This document shows, piece after piece, positions 62,770 through 64,000 of a DNA stretch of 64,000 nt. The stretch lies in NCBI GenBank assembly GCA_027487485.1, contig JAIYDN010000101.1, positions 1 to 64,000 on the forward strand. Reading direction: 5' to 3'. Each line of letters starts with the position of its first letter. The stretch's first letter is position 1. The stretch is from Planctomycetaceae bacterium (GTDB lineage: Bacteria > Planctomycetota > Planctomycetia > Pirellulales > Pirellulaceae). The notes under the pieces were generated by a model. That model made no database searches. It had not been told where the DNA came from and saw only the letters and a program-made list of their open reading frames with translations. Both the position numbers and the translations under genes were made by a program.

Positions 62770-63276
62770 ATGAGCGAAAAAGAATGGTGTGCGGTAGTTG
62801 CGGTCGCTCGAAACGGTACGATCGGCCGAGCCAACACTTTACCATGGAAACTACGAAGCGATCTTCAACGCTTCAAAAAACTAACGATGGGTCATTCGCT
62901 AATCATGGGGCGAAAGACATTTGATTCGATTGGAAAGGCTCTTCCTGGCAGGCAAACGATCGTTCTGTCTCAATCGGGCCAATTTCGCTGGGAGGGGGTA
63001 GATGTTGCAACTTCGGTCGAAGATGCGGTCGCTTTAGTTCCCGAATCGCATCGTGGGTTTGTCGTCGGGGGGGCTCAGATTTACCGGCTTTTCATGCCCA
63101 TCATTCAACACATGTATGTGACTGAGGTGCTTGCAGATATCGAGGGCGATGCTTGGCTGGACCCATGGGACACCAACCAATTTGATTGCGTTGAGCAAAG
63201 CTATGTTCCGGCGGACGAATTCAACGAATGGCCGACATGCTTTAAGCACTTCCAGCGGCGATCAAGAGTCGGATGA
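62770..63276 (+). CDS. folA: dihydrofolate reductase
   Basis: This encodes 168 residues. NGTIGRANTLPWKLRSDLQRF is the substrate and cofactor region, then MGRKTFDSIGKALPGR and FVVGGAQIYRLFMP. It reduces dihydrofolate with NADPH. The catalytic acidic residue is Asp in LRSDLQRF. Its 3' end overlaps the convergent ROK gene by 15 bases. Confidence 0.95.
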   Translation: MSEKEWCAVVAVARNGTIGRANTLPWKLRSDLQRFKKLTMGHSLIMGRKTFDSIGKALPGRQTIVLSQSGQFRWEGVDVATSVEDAVALVPESHRGFVVGGAQIYRLFMPIIQHMYVTEVLADIEGDAWLDPWDTNQFDCVEQSYVPADEFNEWPTCFKHFQRRSRVG

Positions 63277-64000
63277 GGTGGTGGTCGGAGCGCATTGACG
63301 GCCCCAAATCGCGGCTCCCATTGCACCCGCATCATCGCCTAATTTTGCCATTCGAATTTCGAACATATCGCTGTAGCAAGGAAGGATGTTGCGTTTTGCG
63401 GTTCGTTCCACTTCGTCCAAGTAAATTTCTTGAATTGCTTCGACGAGTCCTCCGCCCAGGATGATGACTTCCGGACAAAGCATATGGACCAAATTGACTA
63501 CTGCGAAGCCTACTGTTTGAGCGGCTTGGCGAACAATTCTTTCCACGGATTTATCCCCGTCTCGGATTGCGGTGGCTAGGACTTTGCTACGGATCTGAGA
63601 GATATCGGTCCCTGCTGACTTGAGCAAGGCGGGTGCTTCGCCGCGATAAGCCAATTTGGCGCATTCGGCGGCAATTGCGAGCCGGCTGGCTTCGCTTTCC
63701 AAAGTGCCGGTCATTTCTGTGCCGCTTGTCCGGGTGGAAGAGGCAATCTTCGTATGCCCGATTTCCATGGCAGAAGAACGTTTTCCGCGAAGTATTTTTC
63801 CTTCGTAGACGAATCCGCCGCCGATCCCCGTTCCGGGGAAAATTCCAGCGACGCTTCGGGCGCCGACAGCGGCACCCACACAATATTCACCAAAGACTCC
63901 CGCATCCACGTCGTTCAAAACAGAGACTGGGCAATTTAGTTCGTCCTCGAGCATGGCCGATAGCGGCACGTTTTTCCAGCCGAGATTGACCGCGACATTG
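63262..64000 (-). CDS. ROK-family kinase or regulator, 5' end outside window
   Basis: About 246 residues are visible and the frame runs off the right edge (NVAVNLGWKNVPLSAMLE continues past the internal Met at 63969). The sugar and ATP site motifs are VLNDVDAGVFGEY, GTGIGGGFV, MEIGHTKI, and the later IILGGGLVE. ROK proteins usually carry a zinc-binding set of cysteines after the EIGH motif; here the segment (ASSTRTSGTEMTG) has none. It is probably a sugar kinase of glucokinase type; a regulator is less likely, as no DNA-binding domain is visible. Confidence 0.88.
   Translation of the reverse strand, partial: NVAVNLGWKNVPLSAMLEDELNCPVSVLNDVDAGVFGEYCVGAAVGARSVAGIFPGTGIGGGFVYEGKILRGKRSSAMEIGHTKIASSTRTSGTEMTGTLESEASRLAIAAECAKLAYRGEAPALLKSAGTDISQIRSKVLATAIRDGDKSVERIVRQAAQTVGFAVVNLVHMLCPEVIILGGGLVEAIQEIYLDEVERTAKRNILPCYSDMFEIRMAKLGDDAGAMGAAIWGRQCAPTTTSSDS

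Noticed and set aside
1-64000. CRISPR array, rRNA genes, complete prophage or full insertion sequence
   Set aside because: No regularly spaced repeats, rRNA, phage structural genes or terminal-repeat transposons were seen; the only transposase is the RAYT.

Overview
The window looks like chromosomal DNA of a planctomycete, most likely Pirellulales. The evidence is a DUF1559 prepilin-like protein, planctomycete-type Ser/Thr kinases (one with DWG in place of DFG), several ECF-type sigma factors, an M56 peptidase/BlaI pair, a CehA/McbA-type hydrolase and a very long TolC-like protein. Base composition is near 50% GC by eye, with one clear GC-rich exception around 30850-31740. This is inferred from gene content, not from a marker gene.

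The window falls into two halves. The left half (1 to about 38.2 kb) is accessory in character. It holds redox, metal and stress genes: a DUF3365 cytochrome, a Csp1-type copper storage protein, an AhpD-like protein, three YHS-domain proteins, a cytochrome P460, a disulfide oxidoreductase/TVP38 pair, a cNMP-thioredoxin reductase fusion, Dps and a DUF417 protein. It also holds many regulators (CsrA, three ECF-type sigma factors, a NarL-type kinase and regulator, AraC and HxlR) and several decayed genes. Two compact operons stand out. One, on the minus strand, runs csrA, ECF sigma, beta-carbonic anhydrase, a small protein and glgC, then a desaturase (11045 down to 6567). The other, on the plus strand, is DUF1559, lipoprotein, YnjB-type binding protein, two permeases, ATPase and a CDP-alcohol phosphotransferase (11514-17265), a split version of E. 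coli ynjBCD plus ynjF.

Between 38.0 and 39.05 kb lies a junction: paired GTGCAC palindromes, the 3' end of a tRNA with no 5' half, an intrinsic terminator, and a RAYT (REP-associated transposase) gene bracketed by inverted REP-like palindromes. The tRNA scar suggests that the left half may be, or may end, an integrated island.

The right half (39.3-64 kb) is a more conserved backbone. It has a large kinase with TPR-like repeats, a CehA-type hydrolase, small exported proteins and a TolC-like protein ending in tadA; then a LOG-family protein, motAB, miaA, tatD, lepA, an M56/BlaI pair, DedA, an amino-acid permease, folA and a ROK-family protein that runs off the right edge. The left edge also cuts a gene, an SGNH hydrolase reading off the window.

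Decayed genes read directly from the sequence are: a frameshifted ECF sigma remnant (2281-2622) with an intact relative at 36788; a C-terminal AhpD-like fragment (3723-3866); a 24-codon SDR stub (34282-34356) beside an HxlR regulator with a one-base frameshift (34465-34817); and a two-frame exported protein (45574-46156). Shared non-coding elements include a structured repeat upstream of both csrA and an SDR gene, and a motif just upstream of the sigma gene and its pseudogene relative.
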